Assembly (NCBI RefSeq): GCF_040678635.1
Contig: NZ_JBFATZ010000006.1
Span: 1 to 64,000 of the forward strand
DNA from: Thermopolyspora sp040678635
GTDB taxonomy: Bacteria > Actinomycetota > Actinomycetes > Streptosporangiales > Streptosporangiaceae
DNA length: 64,000 nucleotides
Direction of reading: 5' to 3'
The notes under the pieces were generated by a model. That model saw only the letters and a list, made by a program, of their open reading frames with translations. It was not told the origin of the DNA and did not search any database. Every line of letters starts with the position of its first letter. The first letter of the stretch is position 1. Made by a program: the position numbers and the translations under genes. Of the stretch, positions 36,233-44,340 are shown piece by piece.

Positions 36233-37084
36233 TCAGGAACGCGGCGATGGGCCCTCCGGGCCGGCTTCGCTCTTGCTGCGCAGCATGTCCAGCAGGTGAT
36301 GGGTGCGTTCGTTGGCCAGGTAGGGGGCGGCGCTGAACCAGCCCCCGTCGACGACGATGTCGGTGCCGGTGATGTAGGAGGATTCGTCGCAGGCCAGGAA
36401 CAGCGCCGTGTAGGCGATCTCTTCGGCCTTGCCGCTGCGGCGCAGCAGCACGGTGGTGTTCATGGCCTCGTCGTTCATCTTCTTCAAGGCGGGGTTGGCC
36501 TGCATGGCGGCGGTCATGTCGGTCTCGATCCAGCCGGGCTGGATCACGTTGCTGCGGATGCCCCAGTCGGCGTACACGTAGGCCGCCGAGCGGGAGACGC
36601 CTTCCAGCGCCCACTTGGAGGAGGAGTAGGCGGTGCTGAAGTTGCCGGTGATGCCGCCGACCGAGCCGATGTTGACGATGGAGCCGCCGCCGGAGTCCCG
36701 CATCAGCGGGGCGCAGGCCTGGATGCCGCGTACCGTGCCGGTGACGTTGATCTCGAAGACCTTGTCCCAGGCGTCGACGTCGACGTTGGGGAACATGACG
36801 GCGGCGTTGGAGCCGACGATGTTCATCAGCACGTGCAAGGCGCCGTAGGTCTGCCTCACCTGCTCGACCGCGGCGTCCCAGTGCTGCTGGCTGGTGGTGT
36901 CCAGTTCGGCGAGGCAGGCCGTGCCGCCGCTGTCGTTGATCTCGGCGACGAGGGCTTGGCCGCGTTCGTGGTTGCGGCCCGCCACCACGACGCTCGCCCC
37001 TTCCCGGGCGAACAGCCGGGCCGAGGCGCGGCCCATGCCGCCGTAGCCGCCGGTGATCAGCGCGACCTTGTTCTCAAGTCTCAT
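36233..37084 (-). CDS. Short-chain dehydrogenase/reductase
   Basis: 283 residues. Cofactor motif TGGYGGMG (11-18), NNAG-equivalent NIVGS, the catalytic Ser in IVNIGSVGG and YSSSK. The C-terminal GTDIVVDGG is typical of classical SDRs. The substrate is unknown. ATG 37084 follows ggagg. Upstream in the same frame, with no stop, lies an ABC permease remnant, so the reading frame is longer than the gene. Confidence 0.92.
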   Translation of the reverse strand: MRLENKVALITGGYGGMGRASARLFAREGASVVVAGRNHERGQALVAEINDSGGTACLAELDTTSQQHWDAAVEQVRQTYGALHVLMNIVGSNAAVMFPNVDVDAWDKVFEINVTGTVRGIQACAPLMRDSGGGSIVNIGSVGGITGNFSTAYSSSKWALEGVSRSAAYVYADWGIRSNVIQPGWIETDMTAAMQANPALKKMNDEAMNTTVLLRRSGKAEEIAYTALFLACDESSYITGTDIVVDGGWFSAAPYLANERTHHLLDMLRSKSEAGPEGPSPRS

Positions 37085-37199
37085 GTCACAGCCTCCGAAT
37101 CGGATCTCTTCCGGTCTCGCCCGCCCGCGTGACAGCGGGCCGGGGCAGGAACGCGCGAGCAGACGATCAAGCTCGCGGCGGGGTTTCACGGACCGCTCA

Positions 37200-37512
37200 G
37201 CGCGTACGCCGCGCCAGGCGGTCGCGCGGGGCAAGGGTCGGTTGACGTCGCGGCGGCGGAACCCGGCGAAGCCGACCACGGTGAACAGCGCGGCGATGGC
37301 CGGCAGCCACACCAGGCCGCTCCAGGACGGGTCGGGCGCGGTGACGGCCGGGACGTGCCGCAGCGGATCGATGTCCAGGATCCGGTCCCAGAGCTTGAAC
37401 AGCGGGCCCAGGATCGACAGGGCGAAGGTGAGCACGATGCCCGGCCGTCCAGCGCCCGGAAGGAGCCGAAGGACTTCACCAGTCCTTCGATCCGGAGCAC
37501 TGTCTGGTTCAT
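37200..37512 (-). pseudogene. Deletion-fused ABC transporter remnant (ATPase start to permease end)
   Basis: From ATG 37512, with ribosome site ggaagg, the frame reads MNQTVLRIEGLVKSFGSFRA, an ABC ATPase N-terminus. It then switches frame into GIVLTFALSILGPLFKLWDR and VWLPAIAALFTVVGFAGFRR, the last membrane segments of an ABC-2 permease. About 500 codons of the operon are missing between. The adjacent divergent TetR gene was probably its regulator. Confidence 0.7.
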
Positions 37513-37657
37513 TGAGGTTCCTTCCAAGTGCGCCGACCGCGCCAACTGCAGGGGGCTGACCGCCGAGCGGCCCCTCGATGGATGGGGCCGCCCACACCTT
37601 ATGCATGAAACACGGCAACATGCTACACTGCTTCGTGTATCAATTCGGAGGTTGCTC

Positions 37658-38458
37658 GTGACCGGCACCGGAGTCGAAGTTCCCGCCGACCTGGTCGACG
37701 CCGCACTACGCGCCGCGCGACGGCTGGGCAAGGACGTCGCCGACGTTCCCGTCCTGGCGATCGCCCAGGAGGCCGGGATCTCCCGCAGCACCCTGCTGCG
37801 CCGCATCGGCGGTGTCCGCAAGACCCTGGACGAGGCGGTGCGCGCCGCCGGAATCGACCCGGGCGGGCAGCGGCCGGTCCGCGAGCGGGCGATCGAGGCG
37901 GGCGCGAACCTGATCAGCGAAGACGGCCTGGCGGGATTGACCCTGGAAGCGGTCGCCATCCGGGCCGGCTGCTCGGTGCACAGCCTGTACGGCGCCTTCG
38001 GCGGCCGCGACGAACTGCTACGCGCGATCTTCGAGACCCACAGCCCGATCCTGGACGTGGAGAAAGTCGTCACAGGCCCGCACGCCGACCTGCGCGAGAC
38101 CATCAACAGCATCTACCGGCTGCTGGCCGACGTGCTCACCCATCAGCCGCGGGTCGTGCCCGCCATGCTCGCCGAAGTCCTCGCCCGGCCCGGCGAGCCC
38201 GCCCTGCGAGCCCTCCAGGAGCATTTCGCACCACGCCTGCTCGCCGGGCTCGGCACCTGGCTGGCCGAGCAGATGGCGGCCGGGCTCATCCGCCCCATGC
38301 CGTTGCCGCTCGTCCTGCAGCAACTGATCGGACCGGCGCTGATGCACTTCGTCACCCGCCCGGCCATCGACGAGATCCCCGGCCTCGACCTGCCCAGCGT
38401 GGAGGAGACCTGCGCGGTGTTCGCCGAGTCGTTCCTGCGCGCGGTCAGCCCGCCGTAG
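37658..38458 (+). CDS. TetR-like regulator with two HTH modules
   Basis: 266 residues. The first HTH-like segment is VADVPVLAIAQEAGISRSTL (about 28-50). The second is a regular TetR_N: RERAIEAGANLISEDGLAGL, TLEAVAIRAGCSVHSLYGAF, GGRDELLRAIF. A helical effector domain follows. Double-HTH TetR proteins exist in actinobacteria but are uncommon. GTG 37658 follows ggagg; an ATG at 37599 lacks one. It lost its likely target, the transporter fused at 37200-37512. Confidence 0.85.
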   Translation: MTGTGVEVPADLVDAALRAARRLGKDVADVPVLAIAQEAGISRSTLLRRIGGVRKTLDEAVRAAGIDPGGQRPVRERAIEAGANLISEDGLAGLTLEAVAIRAGCSVHSLYGAFGGRDELLRAIFETHSPILDVEKVVTGPHADLRETINSIYRLLADVLTHQPRVVPAMLAEVLARPGEPALRALQEHFAPRLLAGLGTWLAEQMAAGLIRPMPLPLVLQQLIGPALMHFVTRPAIDEIPGLDLPSVEETCAVFAESFLRAVSPP

Positions 38459-39031
38459 CCGCCCTCGCCGGCACCCGACCGGCGAGGATCAACCGACCCG
38501 GCCCGGCCAACGATCGACCGGTGTGATCAAACCAGCCCGGCATGATCAACCAGCAAGGACACCGAACCACCATGACCGCACTCCGGCACCTGTCGAGCCT
38601 GCCGCGCACCCTCAACCCCATCCTGCGGCCCGCCGCCCACCTCCTCCCGCCGCCGGCCATGCCGCACCGTCGCGGCCACACGAACGGCCGCTCCTCCAGC
38701 ACGCCGGCCCAGCCCTGCCGCACCTCCACCGGCGTCCCCGTCGGCCTGGCCTGCACCGACCACCCGCAGCGGGCCCGCAACCTCCTGGACCCAGACGCCG
38801 GGCAGACGACCCGGGCGGGCAAGCGCCACAGCCGCCCAGACCCCGCCGACCAGCCGCGCCCTGGTCCGCGCCGAACACCGACCCGACCACCTCGTGTGGA
38901 ACGCCCGCGCGGCCCGGCACGACCCCATGAACCCGGCCACCCCAGGCGACCTGCGACGGCCGCCGCGTCCCCGCACCCGGGATGCGCACCGTGATCGCTC
39001 CGGGGCGGCGGCCCTGGCATACTCGGCCGAC
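38459..39031. other. Stretch without a supported gene
   Basis: A plus-strand frame from ATG 38572 to 38994 has strong third-position GC but translates to Pro/Arg/His-rich sequence without family features and lacks a spaced ribosome site. A second frame near 38860-38940 (RPDHLVWNARAARHDPMN) looks protein-like. This could be decayed coding DNA; I do not call a gene. Confidence 0.4.
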
Positions 39032-39892
39032 ATGCTGGACCAACTGGCCACGAGAATCGCCCGACGATATCTGCGGATCGCCGACCAGCTCCTGCCCGGC
39101 CGCATCACCGGCTTCTACCTGACCGGCTCGGCCGCCCTCGGCACGTGGCGGCGCGGCCACAGCGACCTCGACTTCGTCGCCGTACTCGAGGGCGAGGCCG
39201 GCGAGCGGGACCTGCGACGCCTGCGCGCCCTCCACGTCGCGGGCAACACCACCACCCTCGCCCGGGCCGTGATCACGGCCAAGCCGAACATCCCCGGCAC
39301 GATGAACGGCGTGTTCGTCGCGGAGCCCGACCTGACCACACCGGTGACACGCATCCGGCCGCTCGCCGCGCACAGCGGCTGGACCTTCACCCCGGGCAAG
39401 GGCTTCGACGTCAACCCGGTGATGTGGAAGCTCCTGGCCGAGCACGGCCTGCCCCTGCGCGGCCCCGCCCCCGCCGAACTGGGGCTGGACCCCGAACCGG
39501 GACGGCTCCGCGCCTGGACCCTCGAGCAGCTCACCGGGTACTGGCACCGCCTGGCCGAACGCCTGCTGGGCGGGCACCCGCCCGCCAAACCCTTGATCCC
39601 GCCCCCACGGCTGGCGCTCATGTACACCCTGGGGCCGCCCCGCCTGCACCACACCGTCGCCACCGGCGAGGTGATCTCCAAGGAGGCCGCCGCCGCGTAC
39701 GCCCTCGACACCTTCGATCCCCGCTGGCACCCCCTCATCCACACGGCGCTCGCCCGCCGAACCGGGACCCCGGCCCCCTCCGCCCCGCGCCCGCACCTGG
39801 TCCCCCGGCTGACGGGCGAGTTCTTCCTTCATGTGATCGACCACGCCCGAAGCCTCCGGCCACCCTCCCACGACGATTCCATCAATATCTAA
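39032..39892 (+). CDS. Nucleotidyltransferase-fold protein (aminoglycoside adenylyltransferase-like)
   Basis: 286 residues. The nucleotidyltransferase signature GSAALGTWRRGHSDLDFVAV lies near 31-50 with the two metal-binding aspartates. The helical C-terminal half (LEQLTGYWHRLAERLL, LGPPRLHHTVATGEVISKEA) resembles the DUF4111-type domain of aadA-like proteins. Resistance to an aminoglycoside is possible but not shown. ATG 39032 has no upstream ribosome site and a catact -10-like element just before it, so a leaderless transcript is likely. Confidence 0.82.
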   Translation: MLDQLATRIARRYLRIADQLLPGRITGFYLTGSAALGTWRRGHSDLDFVAVLEGEAGERDLRRLRALHVAGNTTTLARAVITAKPNIPGTMNGVFVAEPDLTTPVTRIRPLAAHSGWTFTPGKGFDVNPVMWKLLAEHGLPLRGPAPAELGLDPEPGRLRAWTLEQLTGYWHRLAERLLGGHPPAKPLIPPPRLALMYTLGPPRLHHTVATGEVISKEAAAAYALDTFDPRWHPLIHTALARRTGTPAPSAPRPHLVPRLTGEFFLHVIDHARSLRPPSHDDSINI

Positions 39893-39931
39893 AGGTGCGG
39901 GCTCCCGCCGCGACCCGCCTTCTCGCCCGCC

Positions 39932-40870
39932 TCAGCGCCGCCCTCTGACACCGCGGCCGCCGGTTCTGCCGCCGCGGCCGCGCGGTCTGCCGACGGAGGC
40001 GGGGGCGGGGGCGGGGGCGGCGGGGCGGTCACGCCAGTGGGCGGGACGGGACAGGTGCGCGGGAAGCCCGGTCGCGGAGTCGCCCTGCGCGGACTCCACC
40101 TGGGGCCCGGTCAGAAAGATCGCACCGGTCAGATCGGCTCCGGCGAGATCCGCGCCGCGCAGGTCCGCGCCCAGCAGGTCGGCGTCGCGCAGATCCGCCG
40201 AGGAGAGGTCCGCGCCGATGAGGAGCGCGCCGCGCAGGCAGGCCGCGCGCAGATCGGCGCGGGCCAGGCGGGCGCCGATCAAATCGGCCCCCGCGCGGTC
40301 GGGACGCCGGTCACGGGCCTGGGCGCGGGCCAGTTCGCTGGCGCGCGCCAGCAGGGCGCCGGCCTCGGCGCGGCAGGCGGCCACGTCCACCGCGGCCAGT
40401 TGCTCCGGCGAGCCGTACGTGAGCTCCTCGATCTGCTCCAAGGCACGGCGGAGCTGGCCGTGCAGGGCGCGGGCGGGACGCAGGGTCAGCGCCTCGGCCA
40501 GGTACCGCATCACCTCGTGCAGTCCCCGCATGACGCCGAACGCCTCGAACATCCGCCCGGCGATCTCCGGCGAGCCACGCCAGTCACGACCGCCGAAGGT
40601 GTGCTGCGAGATCTTCTGACCGGCGCCGAAGCAGTCAAAGGCCACACATCCGGCGAAACCCCGCCGTCTGAGGTCCCGGTGTACGCCGCACCGGAACTCC
40701 TGGTCCAGGTTCGGGCACGGCCGTCCGGCCTCCTTGTCGATGGCGAAGTCGGCCGAGGCGGGGAAGGGCAGCGCCACGCAGCACAGCCCGAAGCAGTTCG
40801 CGCAGTCGGCGCGCAGATCGGGCGATCCCTGGGCCGCCACCGGCTCGACATGTCGCTGCTCTCGGGACAA
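39932..40870 (-). CDS. Pentapeptide repeat protein with Cys-rich N-terminus
   Basis: 312 residues. The first 90 are Cys-rich (CANCFGLCC, CPNLDQEFRCGVH, GCVAFDCFGAG) and probably bind metal. A helical middle follows. Residues about 195-260 are A(D/N)LxG repeats (GADLIGARLARADLRAACLRG, ADLLGADLRGADLAGADLTG), which form a right-handed beta-helix. A Pro/Arg/Gly-rich tail ends the protein. Some pentapeptide proteins mimic DNA and protect gyrase; the role here is unknown. Confidence 0.87.
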   Translation of the reverse strand: MSREQRHVEPVAAQGSPDLRADCANCFGLCCVALPFPASADFAIDKEAGRPCPNLDQEFRCGVHRDLRRRGFAGCVAFDCFGAGQKISQHTFGGRDWRGSPEIAGRMFEAFGVMRGLHEVMRYLAEALTLRPARALHGQLRRALEQIEELTYGSPEQLAAVDVAACRAEAGALLARASELARAQARDRRPDRAGADLIGARLARADLRAACLRGALLIGADLSSADLRDADLLGADLRGADLAGADLTGAIFLTGPQVESAQGDSATGLPAHLSRPAHWRDRPAAPAPAPASVGRPRGRGGRTGGRGVRGRR

Positions 40871-40886
40871 CGTGCGCTTTCCCCCT

Positions 40887-41099
40887 CATCGCGGCCCCCA
40901 ACGGCTCTGGTCGGCTCTCATCGGCACTGACGCCGCCGAAACCGCCTGCCGGTTTCCGCCGCCTACCCGAGGGGTACGGCGAGCGGGCGGTGACTCCGCA
41001 TCGCGGCCCTCGTCGGCTCTGATCGGCACTGACGCCACCCAAACCGCCTGCCGGTTTCCGCCGCCTACCCGAGAGTACGACGAGACGGCGGTGACTCCG
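40887..41099. repeat. Two-copy tandem repeat, 112-bp period
   Basis: Copy one begins at 40887 and copy two at 40999 (catcgcggcc landmark). Each contains a small hairpin, AAACCG-N5-CGGTTT, followed by ccgccgcctacccgag. It fills the gene-free gap 40871-41231 between pentapeptide and DUF6157 genes. No protein frame is supported. Confidence 0.85.
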
Positions 41100-41231
41100 C
41101 CCACCTCCATGGTGTCCTGTGTGGCGGGCGGGGATCAGGCCGAGGGCGCGGCCCGCCCGCGAACACCAAGACGGAAACGCGCCCGGCCGAGACCGGCCAC
41201 CCACCCGCCCGGGCCCAGGCGACGGGTCAGG

Positions 41232-41648
41232 TCAACGGCGGGACGACCGCATCGCCTTGACGACCTCGTACCCCGCGCCGCCCCTGACGATCCGCCGGTA
41301 CTCCTCCGACTCCACCGGGCACAGGGCGACGCGCCCACCGCCGTCGAACAACAGCCCGAAGCCGTACTTCTTCGGCAACGGAGAGGCGCGCAGGCAGGCC
41401 TGGCTCTTGGAGAAGAACTCCTCCCGCAGCGCCGCCAGCTCGTCCTCGCGCAGATCGTCGGCGTCGGGACGGCGGCGCACCCACGACAGGAACTGCACAT
41501 CCTCCTGCGTCAGCCGGTACGGCCGCCCGTCAAGCATCTCGTACTGCAGCACCGCGACGGTCTTCCTCCCGCCGCGCGCCACCGGGACGACCGCGGCATC
41601 CACCGGGCAGTCGTCGGCGACCGCGATCAAGGTCTTGTAGTAGGTCAT
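41232..41648 (-). CDS. DUF6157 family protein
   Basis: 138 residues with the family signature MTYYKTLIAVADDCPVDAAV, KTVAVLQYEMLDGRPYRLTQ, FFSKSQACLRASPLPKKYGF and the C-terminal VVKAMRSSRR. The function is unknown. A MmcQ/YjbR-like small alpha/beta fold is possible. The ATG at 41648 begins the conserved core. A TACCTGAC/GTCAGGTA dyad lies about 120 bases upstream. Confidence 0.85.
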   Translation of the reverse strand: MTYYKTLIAVADDCPVDAAVVPVARGGRKTVAVLQYEMLDGRPYRLTQEDVQFLSWVRRRPDADDLREDELAALREEFFSKSQACLRASPLPKKYGFGLLFDGGGRVALCPVESEEYRRIVRGGAGYEVVKAMRSSRR

Positions 41649-41769
41649 GGGCTGCTCCGCTCGGATCGCGCTGCTCTCCCGGCGTCCACGCCTGCGGCCG
41701 GACCGGCGGATGAGGAGTGCGACCTCCTCCGGCGCGCCGGAACGCGTGACGATCCAAGGTTAGGCCACG

Positions 41770-41792
41770 TACCTGACACCCATCGTCAGGTA
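41770..41792. promoter_or_regulatory. Perfect 8-bp dyad
   Basis: TACCTGAC (41770-41777), seven-base spacer, GTCAGGTA (41785-41792), in the divergent region upstream of DUF6157. Likely a regulator site. Confidence 0.5.
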
Positions 41793-41957
41793 ATCGCCCG
41801 CACAACGGATCACCCGCGCCGCCCCGGACGGACACACCCACGCGCTCCCGCAGCGATCCCGCCGCCCTCCAGCAGGGCCCGGACGCTCGGCCGATGCTGG
41901 CGGGCGGCCAGGCGAATCGGTAGTCTTGCCGTCCCATCGTTCAGGCGGCCGAAGGAG

Positions 41958-42029
41958 GTGAGCCCCATTTACGGCAGTCCGGCCCGGGTGCTCCCGCCGC
42001 CGATCGCGCCGTGCCCCCGGCTCGGCTGA
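41958..42029 (+). CDS. Possible leader peptide upstream of the PrmC-like gene
   Basis: AAGGAGGTGA at 41952-41961 is a full-length anti-Shine-Dalgarno match. Five bases later stands ATT, then 19 sense codons to TGA at 42027. A GTG inside the Shine-Dalgarno (41958) gives the same frame: VSPIYGSPARVLPPPIAP and so on. Use of ATT would be unusual. It could regulate translation of the gene starting 43 bases later, or be a decayed gene start. Confidence 0.3.
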   Translation: MSPIYGSPARVLPPPIAPCPRLG

Positions 42030-42072
42030 TCCCACGCAAGGCGCCCGGTGCGCAACCGAAAGGCGCTTTGTC

Positions 42073-42858
42073 ATGCTCTCCTCTCCCTCTTCCCCGTCCC
42101 ACTCGTCGATCGCCGCCAGGCTGCGCGCCGCGGGCTGCGTCTTCGCCGAGGACGAGGCGCGACTGCTGATGTCGGCCGCCGCCACCCCCGCCGACCTGGA
42201 CGACATGGTGGAACGGCGATCCGCCGGGTCACCGCTGGAACACGTGCTGGGCTGGGCCGAATTCTGCGGGCTGCGCATCGCGGTCGGGCCCGGAGTGTTC
42301 GTGCCCCGGCAGCGCACCGAACACCTGGTGCGGCAGGCCGCCGCCCTCGCCCCCGAACACGCCGTCGCCGTCGATTTGTGCTGCGGATCCGGCGCCCTCG
42401 GCGCGGCGCTCGCCGCGCACGCCGACATCGCCGAACTGCACGCCGCCGACATCGACCCCACCGCCGTCCGCTACGCCCGCCGCAACCTGCCCCGGCACGC
42501 CCACATCCACCAGGGCGACCTGTACGACCCGCTGCCCGCCCGCCTGCGCGGCCGTGTCCACGTCCTGATGGCCAACGTGCCCTACGTCCCAACCGGCGAG
42601 ATCGCGCTGCTGCCCGCGGAGGCACGGCTGCACGAACCGGCGACCGCCCTCGACGGCGGTCTCGACGGCCTCGACGTACTGCGCCGCGTGGCCGCCGAGG
42701 CACCCGCCTGGCTCGCCCCCGGCGGATGCCTGCTCGTCGAGACGAGCCGCCGCCAGGCCGCGACCGCGACCGGCGTCATGTCCCGCGCGGGCCTCACCCC
42801 GCGTGTCGCCGCCAGCGACGATCCGCCCGCCACCGTCGTCATCGCCCGGCGGCCGTGA
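42073..42858 (+). CDS. Putative protein N5-glutamine methyltransferase (PrmC/HemK-like)
   Basis: 261 residues. N-terminal helices precede the hairpin region GVFVPRQRTEHLV. SAM motif I is AVDLCCGSGALGAALA. The catalytic NPPY position reads ANVPYVPTGE, as in the actinobacterial paralogues of PrmC. The Asn-x-Pro-Tyr active site is kept, so methylation of a glutamine is plausible, but this is probably not the release-factor enzyme itself. ATG 42073 follows gaaagg at nine bases. Confidence 0.87.
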   Translation: MLSSPSSPSHSSIAARLRAAGCVFAEDEARLLMSAAATPADLDDMVERRSAGSPLEHVLGWAEFCGLRIAVGPGVFVPRQRTEHLVRQAAALAPEHAVAVDLCCGSGALGAALAAHADIAELHAADIDPTAVRYARRNLPRHAHIHQGDLYDPLPARLRGRVHVLMANVPYVPTGEIALLPAEARLHEPATALDGGLDGLDVLRRVAAEAPAWLAPGGCLLVETSRRQAATATGVMSRAGLTPRVAASDDPPATVVIARRP

Positions 42859-42936
42859 CGACCTCCCGCACCGCGCACCGGTCCGGGCCGTACAGATTAC
42901 AGTGTATGGAGTTCTTCGTGGAGCGGCGCTGGGACA

Positions 42937-43713
42937 ATGAGAGACGTGACGACGGCGTACAGCGGCGGCGACCCCGGCCGCACCATCGAACTGCTCTGGG
43001 GGCTGCGCGACGCCCCCAAACGCGGCCCCAAGCCCCGCTTCTCCGTGCCGCAGATCACCCGGGCCGCGATCGAACTCGCCGACGCCGACGGCCTCGCCGC
43101 GCTCTCCATGCGCCGCGTCGCCGAACGCCTCGGCATCACCGCCATGTCGCTGTACACCTACATCCCCGGCAAGGCCGAACTGCTCGACCTCATGATCGAC
43201 ACCGTCTGCGGCGACATCCACCGCAGCCGCCCCGCCACCGACCACTGGCGCGACCGCCTGGAGGCCATCGCCCACGACAACCGGGCCCTCTACGAACGCC
43301 ACCCCTGGCTCGCCACCGTCTCCACCGCCCGCCCCCCGCTCGGCCCCGGGGTCACCGCCAAATACGACTACGAACTGCGCGCCCTCGGAGGACTCGGCCT
43401 CGACGACGTCGAAATGGACGCCGCCCTGACCTTCCTGCTCGGCTTCGTCGAATCCTGCGCCCGCGCCGCCGCCGACGCCCGCGCCGCCCAACGCGACACC
43501 GCCATGAGCGACCGGGAATGGTGGTCCGCCCACGAACCCCTGCTCGCCAAGGTCTTCGACCCCGCCGCCTACCCCCTCGCCAGCCGCGTCGGCGCCGCCG
43601 CCGGCCAGGCCCACAACGGCGCCTACAACCCCGACCACGCCTACGCCTTCGGCCTGCAACGCGTCCTGGACGGACTGGCCGCCCTCATCGAGTCCCGCGC
43701 CCCCTCCACCTGA
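42937..43713 (+). CDS. TetR family transcriptional regulator
   Basis: 258 residues of the class with the RGPKPRFSVPQITRAAIELA, ADGLAALSMRRVAERLGITA, MSLYTYIPGKAELLDLMID helix-turn-helix and a TetR_C_1-type C-terminal domain, a family that often controls drug efflux. No transporter is adjacent, so the target is unknown. It follows the PrmC-like gene by 78 bases on the same strand; TACAGATTACAGTGTA-like symmetry just upstream may be its operator. Confidence 0.9.
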   Translation: MRDVTTAYSGGDPGRTIELLWGLRDAPKRGPKPRFSVPQITRAAIELADADGLAALSMRRVAERLGITAMSLYTYIPGKAELLDLMIDTVCGDIHRSRPATDHWRDRLEAIAHDNRALYERHPWLATVSTARPPLGPGVTAKYDYELRALGGLGLDDVEMDAALTFLLGFVESCARAAADARAAQRDTAMSDREWWSAHEPLLAKVFDPAAYPLASRVGAAAGQAHNGAYNPDHAYAFGLQRVLDGLAALIESRAPST

Positions 43714-43727
43714 CAACCGGACGGCGT

Positions 43728-44261
43728 TCAGCCACAAGGGCTGCAGACATCCTCCGCGGCCTTCCCCTTCGCCGGCCCCCCGGCCGGAACGCACCCGGCC
43801 CCGCCCCCGCGCTCCACCAGCAACGTCCGCGGACCAGCACCGGAACCACCGAGCCGATCACCCGGATTGACCAGCTTGCACGGCCCCAGACTCAGACACC
43901 CACAACCGATGCAATCGGTCAGCGTGTCCCGCAAGCGGGTCAACTGCTCGATCCGATCGTCCAGCTCCGAACGCCAGCTCTCCGACAACTGCCGCCAATC
44001 ACGACGCGTCGGCGTACGCTCGTCCGGCAGCCTCGACAACGCCTCGCGAATCGTGCTCAGCGGAATCCCCACCCGCTGCGACACCCGGATGAACGCCACC
44101 CGCCGCAGCGTGTCACGGGAATAGCGACGCTGATTGCCACTGGTACGCCGGCTGCGGATCAGCCCCTTGGACTCATAGAAGCGCAACGCGCTGACCGCCA
44201 CCCCACTGCGCTCGGCCAACTGCCCAATGGTGAGCTCGTGGACGCTCTCGCCGACCCGCAT
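43728..44261 (-). CDS. soxR: Redox-sensing MerR-family regulator SoxR
   Basis: 177 residues. MerR helix-turn-helix LTIGQLAERSGVAVSALRFY and ESKGLIRSRRTSGNQRRYSR, dimerisation helix, then the [2Fe-2S] cluster motif C117-x2-C120-x-C122-x5-C128 (CIGCGCLSLGPC). The cluster-linked DNA distortion senses redox-active compounds. Typical SoxR proteins have about 150 residues; this one carries a 40-residue Gly/Ala-rich tail with two more cysteines (CSPCG). ATG 44261. No canonical soxS is expected in actinobacteria. Confidence 0.93.
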   Translation of the reverse strand: MRVGESVHELTIGQLAERSGVAVSALRFYESKGLIRSRRTSGNQRRYSRDTLRRVAFIRVSQRVGIPLSTIREALSRLPDERTPTRRDWRQLSESWRSELDDRIEQLTRLRDTLTDCIGCGCLSLGPCKLVNPGDRLGGSGAGPRTLLVERGGGAGCVPAGGPAKGKAAEDVCSPCG

Positions 44262-44340
44262 GGCCCTCCCCTCAGCCCGGACTGAGCTCCACCATAGTTG
44301 AGGTATCCGGGCAGCTGGGAAGGTAGCCGGGAAGACCGTC

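Larger units (their letters stand above)
41649..42072. other. Intergenic region between DUF6157 and the PrmC-like gene
   Basis: This contains the dyad at 41770-41792 and the perfect Shine-Dalgarno of a possible 20-23 residue peptide at 41958-42029. Otherwise no feature is seen. Confidence 0.5.

Noticed and set aside
38572..38994. Plus-strand frame with high third-position GC
   Set aside because: Pro/Arg/His-rich translation, poorly spaced ribosome site and no family features. Kept only as a possible decayed gene.
44275..44310. SoxR box upstream of soxR
   Set aside because: cctcaac with ggtggag nearby is only a half-match to the soxbox CCTCAA/TTGAGG dyad.
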